From: Semisulcospira habei
Taxonomy: Eukaryota > Mollusca > Gastropoda > Semisulcospiridae
Assembly (NCBI GenBank): GCA_036245525.1
Contig: BTPG01000003.1
Coordinates: forward strand, 163,632,107-163,696,106
DNA: 64,000 bases
Direction: 5' to 3'
In this document: one piece after another, positions 25,867-37,174 of the stretch
How the letters are laid out: the number at the start of each line of letters is the position of its first letter
Numbering within the stretch: the first letter of the stretch is position 1
Program-made: the position numbers and the translations under genes
Notes under the pieces: model-generated
Told to the model about the DNA's origin: nothing
What the model saw: the letters and a program-made list of their open reading frames with translations, nothing else
The model's database searches: none

Positions 25867-26085
25867 ATGGAGAGTGAATGCGACCCTGAATTTACAGCGT
25901 TACTGGATGATATTTGTTTAAATTCTGTCAGAGAAGATGACTCTGAATCGGACTTCAGCTTCAGTTCAGTGCACATTGAAGATCTTACCAATTTTGAGTC
26001 CGATATCAGCGATGACGAAGAGCTACCTGTACATACCTGTGTAATGCGGAAGATGACTCTGACCTGTGTAGTACTGGACACGTGA
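25867..26085 (+). CDS. Short acidic ORF, unknown
   Basis: 72 codons from ATGGAGAGTGAATGCGACCC. The protein is strongly acidic and serine-rich (SVREDDSESDFSFSS, ESDISDDEELP). It lies in a block of about 1.2 kb present in copy 1 only. Acidic starts of this kind occur in piggyBac-type transposases, but no catalytic domain follows, so this is only a suggestion. It may be a transposon relic or chance. Confidence 0.3.
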   Translation: MESECDPEFTALLDDICLNSVREDDSESDFSFSSVHIEDLTNFESDISDDEELPVHTCVMRKMTLTCVVLDT

Positions 26086-26680
26086 TGGTTTAGACCTATG
26101 TTGAGTTTCTTTGACATTCACAAATATTTTTCTCATATTTTCTTCAGATGGAATTACGTCGAAAACTTTAAAATTGAATACATTTCCGAAACCTACCTGA
26201 CTTGTCACCTACGGGTATGTCATGAGATATAATTATGTGCGTGATCAGTATGATGGAATGAATAGAGTGTTTACCTGTGGGGACTTCCTGACTGCCACTG
26301 GTATGTTTCTAACCAGTTTTGTTGTTTTCTGGATTAAATTTCTGACAGAGGTATGGTTTAGCACCTTTTACTGAGATATATGACAGGTAAACAAAGTCTG
26401 TGGCACACAGACACTTAAAATGACAAAAGTATGATATACTGTATGTATTTTCCAAAATCATGTCAATATTTGGTACATTTTAAAGCAGAATTAACATACT
26501 TACCGTTTGAATTATGTACCCCATTTTTACTTGGTTTGAATGAAAACAAGTTAGGGGCAGAGGACTATTTGTAGGAAAATAAGTTGGTAGTTAAAATAAA
26601 CAATACACTGAGGGTTTTCGCGCATTCGATATTTTCTTGACAAACTGTCAAACCACCCACAAAACAAAACATCTTCGTGG

Positions 26681-26755
26681 CCAATGTCGGCCGCATTGGG
26701 CCCGCACACGACACTGCGGCCGACAGCGGCCCGAGGACCTTTTGCATACTGTGTA
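26681..26755. mobile_element. Palindromic element, GGCCGCATTGGGCCCGC variant
   Basis: GTCGGCCGCATTGGGCCCGC and GCGGCCGAC form inverted parts. Shared with 54060-54175. Confidence 0.55.
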
Positions 26756-26820
26756 GGCGCGTTACGCATATTACATAGGCTCTAGTCTGCGACTTTGAGT
26801 CTTACGGCTGTGAGCTAAGC

Positions 26821-26920
26821 TCCAAAAGCACACAAACCAAGGGGAATCAGAATTGGTTTGTGTACAATTCTTCCAGCGCTAGCCTCACCTATCTGGTTTG
26901 TGAGTATCCAAAAGCACAGA
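26821..26920. mobile_element. Short insertion with TCCAAAAGCACA duplication
   Basis: TCCAAAAGCACA occurs at both edges of an insert of about 87 bp. Copy 2 (about 54300-54315) has a single site and no insert. The insert (AACCAAGGGGAAT, GGTTTGTG) is related to 59603-59660. Confidence 0.72.
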
Positions 26921-26945
26921 CCTGCCCACCAATTTTGAGCTTGTC

Positions 26946-27025
26946 TTAACTCATTCGAGACGTGCCGCCTCCGGATACGCGGCATAAGCCGCGTATCCGG
27001 AGGCGGTACGTCTCGAATGGGTTAA
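26946..27025. mobile_element. MITE family 4, 80-bp perfect-style palindrome
   Basis: TTAACTCATTCGAGACGTGC ... CGTCTCGAATGGGTTAA with arms CCTCCGGATACGCGG / CCGCGTATCCGGAGG. Absent from copy 2. Confidence 0.85.
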
Positions 27026-27520
27026 TGAATTATTCGTTACAATATTTTTTTTTTCACTGGTGTTTCGTTTGCGACCAACTCCAAACAACGAACTAGAACG
27101 AAATTACAGCGGACATTCAACACTTCAAACACCTCCAAGAGGCATCGATCCTCGTGAGCCCTGAGGGCTCATGCAGTTTTCTTCGGCCGTGGAAGGGTTA
27201 AGAAGTTCATAACGGTCGAATCAGACACTGAGTATTTGTCATTCACTTAGGCCGATATACATTTTATAACCTGTCTTTAACTTTCATAACGCCATTGGAC
27301 ACATTTTTTAAATCATAGCAAAATTCAGCGTCAAAGATCCCCAAAGGAATATAGATACAAATTAGTTTCAGCAAAGTTGATAGATGTTCATTGATTTTCA
27401 TAAGCCGTCGCAACTAGTCAAGGATTCACGAGGATCTACACCAGTGTCGGCACAATCAGGCTCTCAAGGGCACGCAACTCGGCTTTGTTATGGCGGGGTA
27501 ATTGTCATTCATAGAATCGG

Positions 27521-28062
27521 AGTCCTGTATAATAATAATAATAATAATGTACATTTATATTGCGCTTAACCTCCAAATGAATGGTGCTCTAAGCGCTTTA
27601 CAGAATTAAAAAATCACAGAACAAAAAGTACAAGAAAGAAAACGCTACAATAAAATTAATGTTACAAAAACTAAAGTGACGCACATCAAAAGCTCACACT
27701 CGCATATACACACACACCGTTACAAGAACAGTTACTGCTAAAGATTGCTAACGCACTGAAAATGCATCTAACTGTATGCATAAGAAAACAGGTCTTGAGC
27801 AGTGATTTAAAAGCAGACAGAGTTGGGACATGTCTGACATGGGCTGGAAGGTCGTTCCAGGTGACTGGACCGAAATAAGAAAAGGCACGCTGGCCCTGGC
27901 TGGGCTTCTTTCGCCTAGGAACCCTGAAAATACGCGTGTCTGATGCTGAACGGAGGGATCTTGAAGGTGTGTAAATATTCGGACAAATATGGGGGAGCAG
28001 AACCGGTAATAGCATTGTAACAAATGACAGAGACTTTGTACACAATTCTTTTGTAATGCTTT
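27521..28062 (-). pseudogene. 5'-truncated CR1-group LINE, C-terminal end
   Basis: Minus strand: IYTPSRSLRSASDTRIF and FSYFGPVTWNDLPAHVR, the typical ORF2 C-terminus also seen at 57.0-57.2 kb. The 3' UTR carries AAGCGC-type sequence and an AAT tail at 27530-27548. The pre-insertion site is visible at about 11060. Confidence 0.85.
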
Positions 28063-28339
28063 TGGTGTTTATCGTAAACTTTTTTCTCTGCCGGTTTATT
28101 TTTTTCTTGTTTTGTCAGTTGGTCAGTTTGAAGCTATGTGCTTCAGGGCGGGCTTTGTTTGCAGCTATGCGACGGGTTCTCAATGTTGCCTTGTCTCAAC
28201 TAAGGCTTTGCTACCCTTCTTTTCAATATCTATGAGTAGGCACACAAAACAGGTTGTTTTTTTCTATTGCTCCTTGTACACAACGTGTACAAAGGAGAAG
28301 AAATGAAGCATTTTCATTCTACGACATTCAAGCTTCATA

Positions 28340-28441
28340 ATTAACTCATTCAGCCCGGGGGCTGTATTTCCCACATTTTGGAGGCGTCATCTAATGACTA
28401 TGCACCAGTTGCAGGAGATGGATCGACCATGATAATTCAAA
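28340..28441. mobile_element. MITE family 1, left half only
   Basis: TTAACTCATTCAGCCCGGGG to CGACCATGATAATTCAA, then fused directly to sequence that follows a complete copy at 11505. The hairpin core has been deleted. Confidence 0.78.
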
Positions 28442-28725
28442 TTCGATCTGTCTCTAGAGTTGCAATACAGTCCTTCAGAGGGCAGCTTCACAATTTAGCT
28501 ATTTCGGTAGTGGGGTAGAATGTGTTAATCTCTTTACTGCCCCGAACACAACCCACATCAGTTTGTATTGAGCAGCAAAAGCAATGCGACATTTTTGGAA
28601 TCATCGGCGGGGAAAAAAACTTGAGTTTTTGCTCCTCAGTATATATTCTTGTACTTTGAGAATATAAGATGATTGTGTGCTACTCTGTCAGCTGTAGGGC
28701 CAAAAATCACGTGCCAGGGAGTGTG

Positions 28726-29001
28726 TGTGTGTCTGTGTGTGTGTTCGTGCGAAAGCATTAATTTAGGAACGTTTTCACCATTCCAAAGCGGTCCCCTACA
28801 CCCACCCCCACGCTCCCCCCTCCACCCACCCACTCCCTCCACCAGACTAAAGTCTTTAAAATGTTATAGGTAACTTAGGTATAACTGATCATCCCCTGTT
28901 GCACCTTGCGCCCTAGGACAATAACTTGAGGTCCAAAATCACAGATCAGTACCTTTCCCACTTCAAAAGTGGAGGAGACAGATTCTGCAGCTAAGCCAGT
29001 T
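28726..29001. other. Gene-free, C-rich and GT-containing stretch
   Basis: Short GT repeats (28720-28745) and CCCACCCCC runs (28795-28845). No gene seen. Confidence 0.45.
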
Positions 29002-29059
29002 CCCAATGCGCAAAAGGCCATCGGGCCGACGTCGGCCCGATGGCCTTTTGCGCATTGGG
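29002..29059. mobile_element. Perfect 58-bp palindrome
   Basis: CCCAATGCGCAAAAGGCCAT continues to GCCGAC, then its exact complement, with no loop. Cleanest copy of the family at 19888, 36253 and 54060. Confidence 0.88.
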
Positions 29060-29136
29060 TTTATACAAATCACAATCCCATATAACAGCGAAGATTTCTG
29101 ATGTAATATAAAATTCTGAACGACTTTCTTGATGCA

Positions 29137-29432
29137 AGGCTTTAACCATTTCATTGCCGAGAAAAAGAGAACACCACCCATATGGAAAAGGCAGTGGCAG
29201 GGGCTCATGAGGATCTAAGCTTCTTGCTGACACCATCTTGTATCCCAGGTAATTGGACGCCTAGGGTTCTTTGGCGTTCCATTCAGAAAGGGGTTTCAGA
29301 AACATAATATGGCGTCCACTGGCTGTTAACCTCTTCGCAGCCGAGAAAAGTGAACGCGATCCAACTGAAAGTCATAATCCTCATGAGCCCTCGCGACTGT
29401 TGGGCTCATGAGGATCTATGCCTCTTGTCTGA
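29137..29432. mobile_element. Two adjacent MITE family 2 copies
   Basis: First from AACCATTTCATTGCCGAG to GGCGTCCACTGGCTGTTAA (29330), with an internal deletion. The second starts at the same TTAA, with hairpin TCATAATCCTCATGAGC / GCTCATGAGGATCTATG at about 29371-29422. Confidence 0.75.
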
Positions 29433-30739
29433 CAATGTCGGCCACAAAAGACAAGCCGTGACTGTGTGGAAAACTACACGCCGGATATTAGATAGAAGAA
29501 AATGATACTGGCGTGACGCCACAATGGGAGAAAAAGAGGCAGGCAACACGAACAATGTGGCGGACTAGATTGCAGATTTTATTTTATTTGGATTGTTTGG
29601 AATGAAATAAATATGTGACAAGCTAGTAAAAATCGGCGGTGAGAAGGGAGAACACTAATACATCACAACCTGACTTTATCGACACATGAAATAAATACTG
29701 CGCTTGTAAAATGTATACAAAAAGACAAAATAAAATGTAAAGATAAAATTCCAGTTTGTTCAAGAACATTAGCAACACTAATAATATATGTAAATTGCCT
29801 TTAAACTTCTGGACATTTTTAAAAAAAGATTTTAACTTGTGAATGTTCAAAACCTCTGTCTATAAATTACATAATACTCTAATGCCCAATCACAACTCAT
29901 TTGTTCAGACAAAATGATATAAATATTAATCATCTAGAGGGAAACATCAAAGATATTTTACATACAAGCATAGCAACAACAATGGAAGCGAATGAACAGC
30001 TCATCTTAGATCACTTTATTTGGTAAATATCTAGAGAGCTATATTCAACAGTAAAAGCATATTTAAGGGATGTAGACGATCGTCTTGTTCTATACCTGCG
30101 TATTTTTCTGTGGGCTGGCGATTGGGTGCCTGATAGGTGGGGGCAGGGGATCTAACTGTTTGTCTGTCCAGCGCTGAGTAATTCCCCTTGTTATGTGTAC
30201 AATCCACAGAGTAGTTATAAAGACAGCCGTGCTGAAAAATTGATGGGAATAAGGTATGTTTTCTATCTGAAGAATGGGGCACGACATTGGACAGGCAAAC
30301 TGTTGGTCAGTTTATGCTGCATACTTTATAAGATATTTATTGATGATCAAAATTCGCTATCTGCAAGAATACACTTTGCTAGATCGCCATGTTTTTGAGT
30401 GCAGAAAAATTGCATACGACCGCGACATGAACAGATAAAGAGGATTAGAACAAATCTGAATGCGATTTTCAGTCAGTCAATAACTATTACTTCACTTTCA
30501 CAATGACATCATAACCAATTGCAATATTCAAGAACTGTTTTCTTCAGACGCCTACATGGAGAGCTGTGTCGCTGCAAAACTTTTCCAGAGTTTCATGATG
30601 TGACAAGCAATGTTGCTGAGGTTGAAAGCTGTTGGTTGATCGTTTTTTTTTCGGGTATGTGTTGACAGATATGCTTTGCCTGCCATCAAATCTTTTCCCA
30701 CTGGTAGCAGAATCAGACAGAAATTGCTTTTACCGGCTA
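29433..30739. other. AT-rich gene-free stretch
   Basis: No domain in any frame. 30128-30192 (GGGGATCTAACTGTT ... AGCGCTGAGTAATTCC) is a half-copy of the palindrome at 59658-59729. Confidence 0.5.
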
Positions 30740-31080
30740 CTTATTTAGCGTTTATCCTAAAATAAGGTCCACGCCCTTTACAAATAAAGAGTGGTAGTGG
30801 AGATGGTCATAAAGCCAGAGAAACAAAGGATTCTGCAATACACACGCACACACACAGACAAACACACAGGTACATAATCACGAAGAACTGAGCTACATTG
30901 GGGTATCGAACAGGTGGGTCTCAAAGGGCAGATTTAAAGGCAGTGGATGAGGGAGAATGTCTTATGTCTATGGGTAGAGAGTTCCAGACAACATGTCCAA
31001 CTGCTTTAGGCGTATGACGCGGAATCATGTCACCAGGAAATACGCTGCAGACTTGTAATGGAACTTGTCAACCATTTCGA
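30740..31080 (-). pseudogene. Decayed LINE C-terminal remnant
   Basis: The minus strand at about 31010-30915 reads HVVWNSLPIDIRHSPSS then AFKSAL, the CR1-group ORF2 C-terminal motif, with an in-frame stop soon after. The rest is 3' UTR-like. Confidence 0.6.
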
Positions 31081-32299
31081 GCGGTAAGCTCAAGGAGAAG
31101 TATGGTGAAGGACGGCTAGCACCAACAGATTGCTAGTCTTCTGGCTGCCGTCGCAGAAAATTCTGGCCTCATTCTTGAGACTTACCGTTTGAGCACATAT
31201 GTGTCGCTCTGGCTGCAGAGATATTGCAGGTTCGACTGTTGACTGCATTCTGTGGACTGTGGCAGATTGCAGTAGCTGCATATGTGCTTAGCGCCCCCAT
31301 CTGATCATTGTATCCGCGGAGGGGCTGGGAGATCTCTGTGGATCTAAACAACCGAACGATTACTTCTGTACATTCTTCAACCTCAGTCTCCTGTCACAAA
31401 ATGTGGAGCTCCAACAAAAAGGAACTGGAGAACAACTAGAGGGCCAGCCATTTTCTTCCCTTCTCCCACTGCTTGACATAGACATTTGATTATTGAATAT
31501 TTGTCATTTATATGCAGTCTCTTCGTGTGCAGTTTAACCTCTTACCAAACACTTTTTTGTGGTCCGCTTCAGGTGTGTCGCACCATAACACATTCCTCGA
31601 ACAGAGGTCTCGAAAATCTACATCTTACCCTAAATGTTTACACACTTCTGATACTTTCAAAGTTTGTGCTTTGTACTGAGTCTCTAATATTTTGAAGTAA
31701 ACAAACCCTTGCTTAAACAGTTTTAACTAATTACGGACTTTGTCACAATGGTTATGTCACATTCAAAACGTGAAGTTCATACAAAGAAAATTGAAAACAA
31801 TGATGCCACATGGTGTTGCTGTTTCTGAAAACTTATGTTGTGGTGTTACTTGAACAAATGACCGATGATTTTCATATAAATTGCATTTGATTCTTTGAGT
31901 CAAACGTGTTTATATGTGGGCTTGTCACAGATTTGACGCTGGACTAAAATAACCCATGCGCCCGTCTGAATTTCTGGCAGCAAAAGTCACAAAATAAAAC
32001 ATTTCGAAAACTTGATATGTAGTGCTTCAAGAAACTGATAAAATAATCACAGATAATAATGTTTTCCTTTCAATTTGATCCTGATCATTTTATCCATTGT
32101 CACATATGCGACAAGCCAGCAGACCAGTTTTAAGCTCAGATCAGGCAGGCAATATTCAGATAACTAGCTTTTCACTTACTCTAAAGTATGCTAGGGGTGT
32201 CTAAGATCACAGATAAGATTAAAGTGATTACTTATTTCAGTTTTCAATTTTCAGCTACATTGCCCCATTCTTGTCTTCACCTTTTAAGACAGTCTCATA
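31081..32299. other. Gene-free stretch
   Basis: No recognisable gene, RNA or repeat; moderately AT-rich. Confidence 0.45.
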
Positions 32300-32580
32300 T
32301 ACATAAAACAAAAATGCAACACTAATGTTACTTTAATACGTATGAGGGGGAGATATATGTAAAAAATGTGGCTCATGAGTGTCGTGTTTTAGGTTTTGTG
32401 ACGTGTAACAGACCTTCGTGATACACTATTCGTTATAGATGATGTCACAAATTGTGATTGTCCAATCTTTAAATATTTGAGGCGATTTTCATTTGGGACA
32501 AAATGTCTATTGATACAATGCACTATTTCATTATCATTAATGTTATTGCTATCGCTATTGTTATCCTTATTATTATTATA

Positions 32581-32613
<33 letters not shown>

Positions 32614-32658
32614 GTAAAAGGCATAGATCATCATAAATATGCACATTTGCGGGGGCTT

Positions 32659-32917
32659 TTAACCTCTTTACTGCCGAGAAAAATGAATGCGACCTAACTG
32701 CAAGAGGCACAGATCCTCATGAGCCCCCGCGATTGCGGGGGCTCATGTGGATCTATGCCTCTTGCTGAGATGACTTCGTGTCCAATTTTTTGTGTGTGGA
32801 CGATTTGTGGCTTTTGGTCGTTCAATGAACACAGATTTCAAAAACAAAATGTACTTCCGCTGACAGGGGAGGCTTCTTGCAGATGGGTGGTAGGCAATAT
32901 AGCAGTAAATGGGATAA
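32659..32917. mobile_element. MITE family 2, complete, next to lectin-like gene stop
   Basis: TTAACCTCTTTACTGCCGAG ... GCAGTAAATGGGATAA; hairpin 32701-32764 almost perfect. It starts about 10 bp beyond the tectonin stop codon on the minus strand, as in copy 1. Confidence 0.87.
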
Positions 32918-32926
32918 GCGCTGGTG

Positions 32927-33427
32927 CTAGTTGGGATTGTATTTCGCGTGGTAGGCAAGTCCAGCGCTGTTGACTCCCCAGAAAGTGTTCCCGGAAAACT
33001 CCACCTCGCACACTGCATCTGCCACCTTCTTCCAGAACGTTCCCGTGGGGGTAGCGGCTGACACGCCCATCCTCACCACCACCTCGTTGTTCGGAGTGAC
33101 GCCCACCACGAAACCTTCCTCCGAACTGAGATATTTCAGCAATCCGTCCACCTGAACCCAAACAGTACCAGATGTATCGATGTCCGAGTATGTTCCTTGT
33201 CGGTAGAAGACTTTGTTGGTAGCGTTTATGCCCCAGACTCCGGACATGCCCACGGATATGTGCACCAAACGACCATCAACAAGCACCCAGCTCGTTCCCA
33301 GGGGGACTGTCCTCGAGGTTCCCACCCTGCGCCAGATGTTTTGGAGGCTGTTCACGCCCCAGAAGTGGGCGTTGGGGCTGACGCTGACGTGCGTCTTAGC
33401 GCCATAGACAACGGTCCAAGGGTTGCC
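32927..33427 (-). CDS. Tectonin-domain terminal exon (intact copy)
   Basis: Last coding exon of a secreted lectin-like gene on the minus strand. The acceptor is a C-rich tract ending CCCCCCAG before GGCAACCC; the exon is 501 nt in phase 0 and ends YHAKYNPN-stop. It carries four tectonin-type repeats: HFWGVNSLQNIWRRVG, GVWGINATNKVFYRQG, VVGVTPNNEVVVRMGV and FWGVNSAGLAYHAKY, each a propeller blade with the W-G-V/I-N signature. The family (tachylectin-1 / fish-egg lectin type) binds bacterial surface sugars outside the cell. Upstream exons are at 50884-51013 and 51970-52288. The phase does not match the 130-nt exon directly, so at least one exon is unseen. Confidence 0.82.
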   Translation of the reverse strand, partial: GNPWTVVYGAKTHVSVSPNAHFWGVNSLQNIWRRVGTSRTVPLGTSWVLVDGRLVHISVGMSGVWGINATNKVFYRQGTYSDIDTSGTVWVQVDGLLKYLSSEEGFVVGVTPNNEVVVRMGVSAATPTGTFWKKVADAVCEVEFSGNTFWGVNSAGLAYHAKYNPN

Positions 33428-33469
33428 CTGGGGGGAAAAAAGATTAGTGGTGTGAAAATTAGACAATTG

Positions 33470-34315
33470 ACATTTAGTCGTTTATATGGACGATGCAGTT
33501 TCAACGTGAGCAGACCGGTCTTGGCAGGAGTTGTGTGTGTGTATGAGGGGGAGGGGGGGGGGGTTATGTCTAAACATTGGCAACATATAGCTGATAATCT
33601 CTAGGCTTAGTGACGTTTTAGACTTCAAATATCCAGACTTGAGAAATATGCCATTAGGTATTCACGGACCCGACGTCGGCAAAGTACAACGAAGTCATGT
33701 GATGTCGCAAATGTCCGTCTGGCGAACAGGCTGGTGCTAAATATAGACTGGCGAATTCTACATGTCATCAGGGCAGTGCGCTGGCGCGAGCTGCTTCCAC
33801 AAACTTGAAAGTGACTCGCGCCAGCGCACTATCATAAGCAAATTCCATACAAATATTGAATACTATTGTAGGCACACCAAGATGGAGGACGGTTCTCTGA
33901 GTAACGGATTATTGTCGATTCGCCGATTTGCATGCTGTGTGCCGTATCATCTTGTCACAGCCGCCAATTGCGATATGTTCTTGTCTGTGAACATCTCGCG
34001 TACGTCTGGACGTCCTGTTACTCGTGGATGTAATTACGGGTCGCTTAGATCAGTTGGAACGTGTGTGACAATGTGTTGTCTGCCTTAGTTCATGTATGAC
34101 GTTTAACTCGCCAAAGTCTCGACGTTCGCTCACGGTCAGGACGTACAACTGATTGCTATGAAGTCCGCGTCCATTCTTGAATGCCCAGACTCGTTATGAC
34201 TCACATTTTATCTGTCAAAATGAGCACTCGTAATTTATTTTGGGAAGGCGGTGAAATTTAATCTCCATATCATATTAACTGGTTGGAAATTTATACAAGA
34301 AAACTTTTGACTCTG
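33470..34315. other. Intronic stretch of copy 2, no gene seen
   Basis: Counterpart of 19030-19887. Conserved inverted GCGCTGGCGCGAG / CTCGCGCCAGCGC pair at about 33778-33828. Confidence 0.5.
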
Positions 34316-34323
34316 CGTTGTAG

Positions 34324-36234
34324 TCAAGTCAAGTCAAGTCAGTCAAGTCAAGAGTTTTTATTGATGTTGGCACTTCGGCCATTTTCACATGGAGAGCGTA
34401 TACATATATCAGTTTAATACAACAACAACATAACCTGGGGTATATTGACATTCTAAGTTGAAATGACAGTTTTCATAAAAGACAGTATCACGTGGCACAA
34501 TAGTAATCAATCAATCATTGGAACATATCGTTGTTTCTCTTTTTCGTCTCTCGAAACATTTAAAAAGAAACCATGCGAACTGTCTCGCTCTAGATGCATT
34601 TTCACAGGATAACAACTGAGTGAGTAAAACACTTTCACGGTTGTTATCTACTTTTGCAAAAAAAATCTGGACGCAAGTCTATATACTTCGGACAGTGAAA
34701 CACAACGTGAGCTTCGTCTTCGATAGTTGGTGGACAAAAGGGACAGTCGTTCATTCCATCAGTAACGCTTCGAATAAAACGGTTCCTGTGTGTCTGGATA
34801 TCACTTACTCCGAGCCTAAAGCGCACCAGAGCATCTCTGAAACATTTTATTCGAATATCTTTAAAATACGATTCAGGCTCCAGAGTGCACTTATACGTTC
34901 TGTACAGCCGAAAACGCTGACTGTCCCTGAGGCCGGCGAACCATTCTTGACGAACAACATCGACAAGTCTCTGCTTAAACTCAGACAAAAAGCGTCTTTC
35001 ATTCCCCACTCCTTGGTTCATCCAAACAAAGTTAAATCCTGCATTCTCTAGGGTTGCTCGTACTTTTGATACCCAATTTGGCTTTCCTTTGTTATCTAAA
35101 TTTGACAGCAACAAATATGTTTGCTTTGGTATACGATCAGTATCCATCTTAATAATCTTAAGCCAAAAACGTATAGTTTTCATACAACAATTCACCAACA
35201 GTGGGTACCTTCCAAGCTCGCCGTATACCATGTCAGTGGGGGTTCGGACAGAAACAGAAATAAACTTTGTGCAGGCGTACAGGTGTACTTTCTCAGTGGG
35301 ACACTATCGTCGTGGAGGAGGCCCCATATTTCAGAAGCATACAAAAGTGTTGGTTGTACGACTGAATCAAAGAGTTTGAAAACGGTTTCTTTTGTCATTC
35401 CATCAATGCGCCGAAGGGCTCTGATAATATCGGTGGTCGCTCTCTTTCCCTTAACGGCTAGCTGTTTTGCGCTCTGGAAGGTATTCATTGTGGTTGTGAA
35501 AGTAAAACCTAAATATACGTAACTGTTTACTACAAGTTGTTCGCTTCCAATAAAACATTTTTCACATCTGCTCAGGAAACCACCTTTCCTGAAGACCATG
35601 ACTTTAGTTTTGTCACAGTTCATTTGCAGCCCTAGTTTACAAGTACTAACAAGACAATTAATCTGATTTTGTAGACCAGATGGTGAACATGAAAGTAACA
35701 CTAAATCGTCAGCAAAAATTAAACAAACAATTCCGCTAGTCCTGACCATAATTGAATGCCATGTTTTCCATCTATAGATAACTGTTCAGCTAGCTCGTTG
35801 ATAACGAGTGAGAAAAATGTCGTACTGGCCACGCAACCTTGTCTTAAACCCGGAGGACAGTCAAAACAGTCAGTAATACCATCTCGTATACGTACACGTG
35901 CTTTCAAAGAATCGCACATGGCCATAACTGCTTTAATAAAGGTGCCTGAAGCGCCTGATTTCATTAAAGCTCTCAAAAGTGTTGAATGTCTCACTGAATC
36001 GTAGGCACGCTTCAGATCCACAAAGGAAGTATACAGCTTTGCAGGTTTACTCAAGTATTTCTGGGTAGCAGCGTATAGTGAGAATATATGGTCTGTTGTA
36101 CTATAGCCTTTTCTGAAGTCTACTTGTGTTTCAGAGATCTTATGGTTGTCCTCAAGCCAGCAGTACAGTCGGTCATTAAGGACGGATGCATAACATTTCC
36201 CAATCAGACTAAGGAGGGAGATTCCCCTGTAGTT
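34324..36234 (-). pseudogene. 5'-truncated LINE with TTGAC tail and TSD
   Basis: Flanked by CGTTGTAG (34316-34323 and 36235-36242); copy 1 has the empty site near 19865. From 36234 downwards: NYRGISLLSLIGKCYASVL, FVDLKRAYDSVRHSTLL, PGLRQGCVASTTFFSLVINE, CLIFADDLVLLS, VNSYVYLGFTFTTTMNTF, LLYASEIWGLL, and a C-terminal Cys/His motif CPFCPPTIEDEAHVVFHC. Frameshifts fall near 35.73 and 35.2 kb. The 3' tail is tandem TTGAC (CAAGT read on the plus strand). Clade not certain; it differs from the other LINEs here. Confidence 0.9.
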
Positions 36235-36252
36235 CGTTGTAGCCCTAACGAG

Positions 36253-36340
36253 ACCACCCAGTGCGCAAAGGCCATCGGGCCGACGTCGGTCGCCGTTGGC
36301 CCGCGCACGGTCGTCCTATGGCCTTTTGCGCATTTGGCAA
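36253..36340. mobile_element. Palindromic element, AGTGCGCAAAGGCCATCGGG family
   Basis: CAGTGCGCAAAGGCCATCGG ... ATGGCCTTTTGCGCATT. Orthologous to 19888-20012 but without the poly(G) centre. Confidence 0.72.
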
Positions 36341-36596
36341 TGACAATGTTTTATTGTCCTTGTTTTCTGACACGTTCTGAAAAAATTCTAACGATTTTGA
36401 CACAGACTACTTCCCATACCTGTGGAAGGCTCCTCGTGACTCCGGTGCGGGCGTTGATGCGGCCTGATGCCTCGAGTCCCCACACAATGTTCGGGCCTAC
36501 GGACAGCTGACGGATCTCTATACCGGCCACTTGATTCCAAGATACGACTGAGGGGGGTGTTTCTCCACAATCCGCCGTATCTGTTGGAAAATGCTC

Positions 36597-36674
36597 TTAA
36601 CCCTTTGGGTGTCGGTAGCGTGTTTGGTCAGAAATCACCTAGACCAAACTCGCTACCGACACCTGAAGGGTTAA
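36597..36674. mobile_element. MITE family 3, short version
   Basis: TTAACCCTTTGGGTGTCGGT ... ACCGACACCTGAAGGGTTAA with arms GTTTGGTC and GACCAAAC. 78 bp; the loop is deleted relative to 20287-20406. Confidence 0.87.
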
Positions 36675-36768
36675 CTTTTTCAGTCCTTGACGTTTACTGA
36701 CGATACAGTTCGGCGGAAAAGACACGGCAGTAGCTTCCACTGCTAATGCATCATTTCCGCTGAGCGGT

Positions 36769-37174
36769 TTTTTTGATTGATTGTACATTGCTTAACGTCC
36801 CGACAGCAACAAGGCTTTCTCAGGACGTGCCTGCACTGCTTGTGAAAAAAAAAAAAAAAAAAAAAAACCAACTAAACAGAACATTGAATGTATGTCGCCA
36901 GCCGGTCAAACACATTAAATAAACCTAACACATGGGGCCTAAATAAAGCTAAGACCATTTAGCAACACACATCCAATATCAAGAGCTACAGGCAGTGCAG
37001 ACAGTAGGGAGAGTTTAAAAAAGGCAAATACAGGTGAATGGACCTCGGGTAGACAGAAACACATGCCCCAGAATAGAGAGAAAACCCCACCCTGTGGGGC
37101 TGACCAGGGTGACCCTGGGAACTAAAAAATACCTAACCCCACCCAAGTCCCCCAGGGCAGACCCGGGTGGGGTC
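36769..37174 (-). mobile_element. SINE-like element A, TSD and empty site known
   Basis: Flanked by CCGCTGAGCGGT (36757-36768 and 37175-37186). Copy 1 has the uninterrupted site at about 20498-20509. Ends as in the other copies; contains a poly(A) run at about 36845-36867. Confidence 0.87.

Larger units (their letters stand above)
27440..28725. repeat. Duplicated segment shared with 10970-11576 and 15545-15710
   Basis: Same landmark order as the 11-kb region. The element A insertion is absent here (continuous at 28540-28555), while a LINE fragment at 27521-28062 is present. Confidence 0.75.

Noticed and set aside
33197..33604. 135-codon plus-strand frame at 33.2-33.6 kb
   Set aside because: It is the antisense shadow of the tectonin exon.
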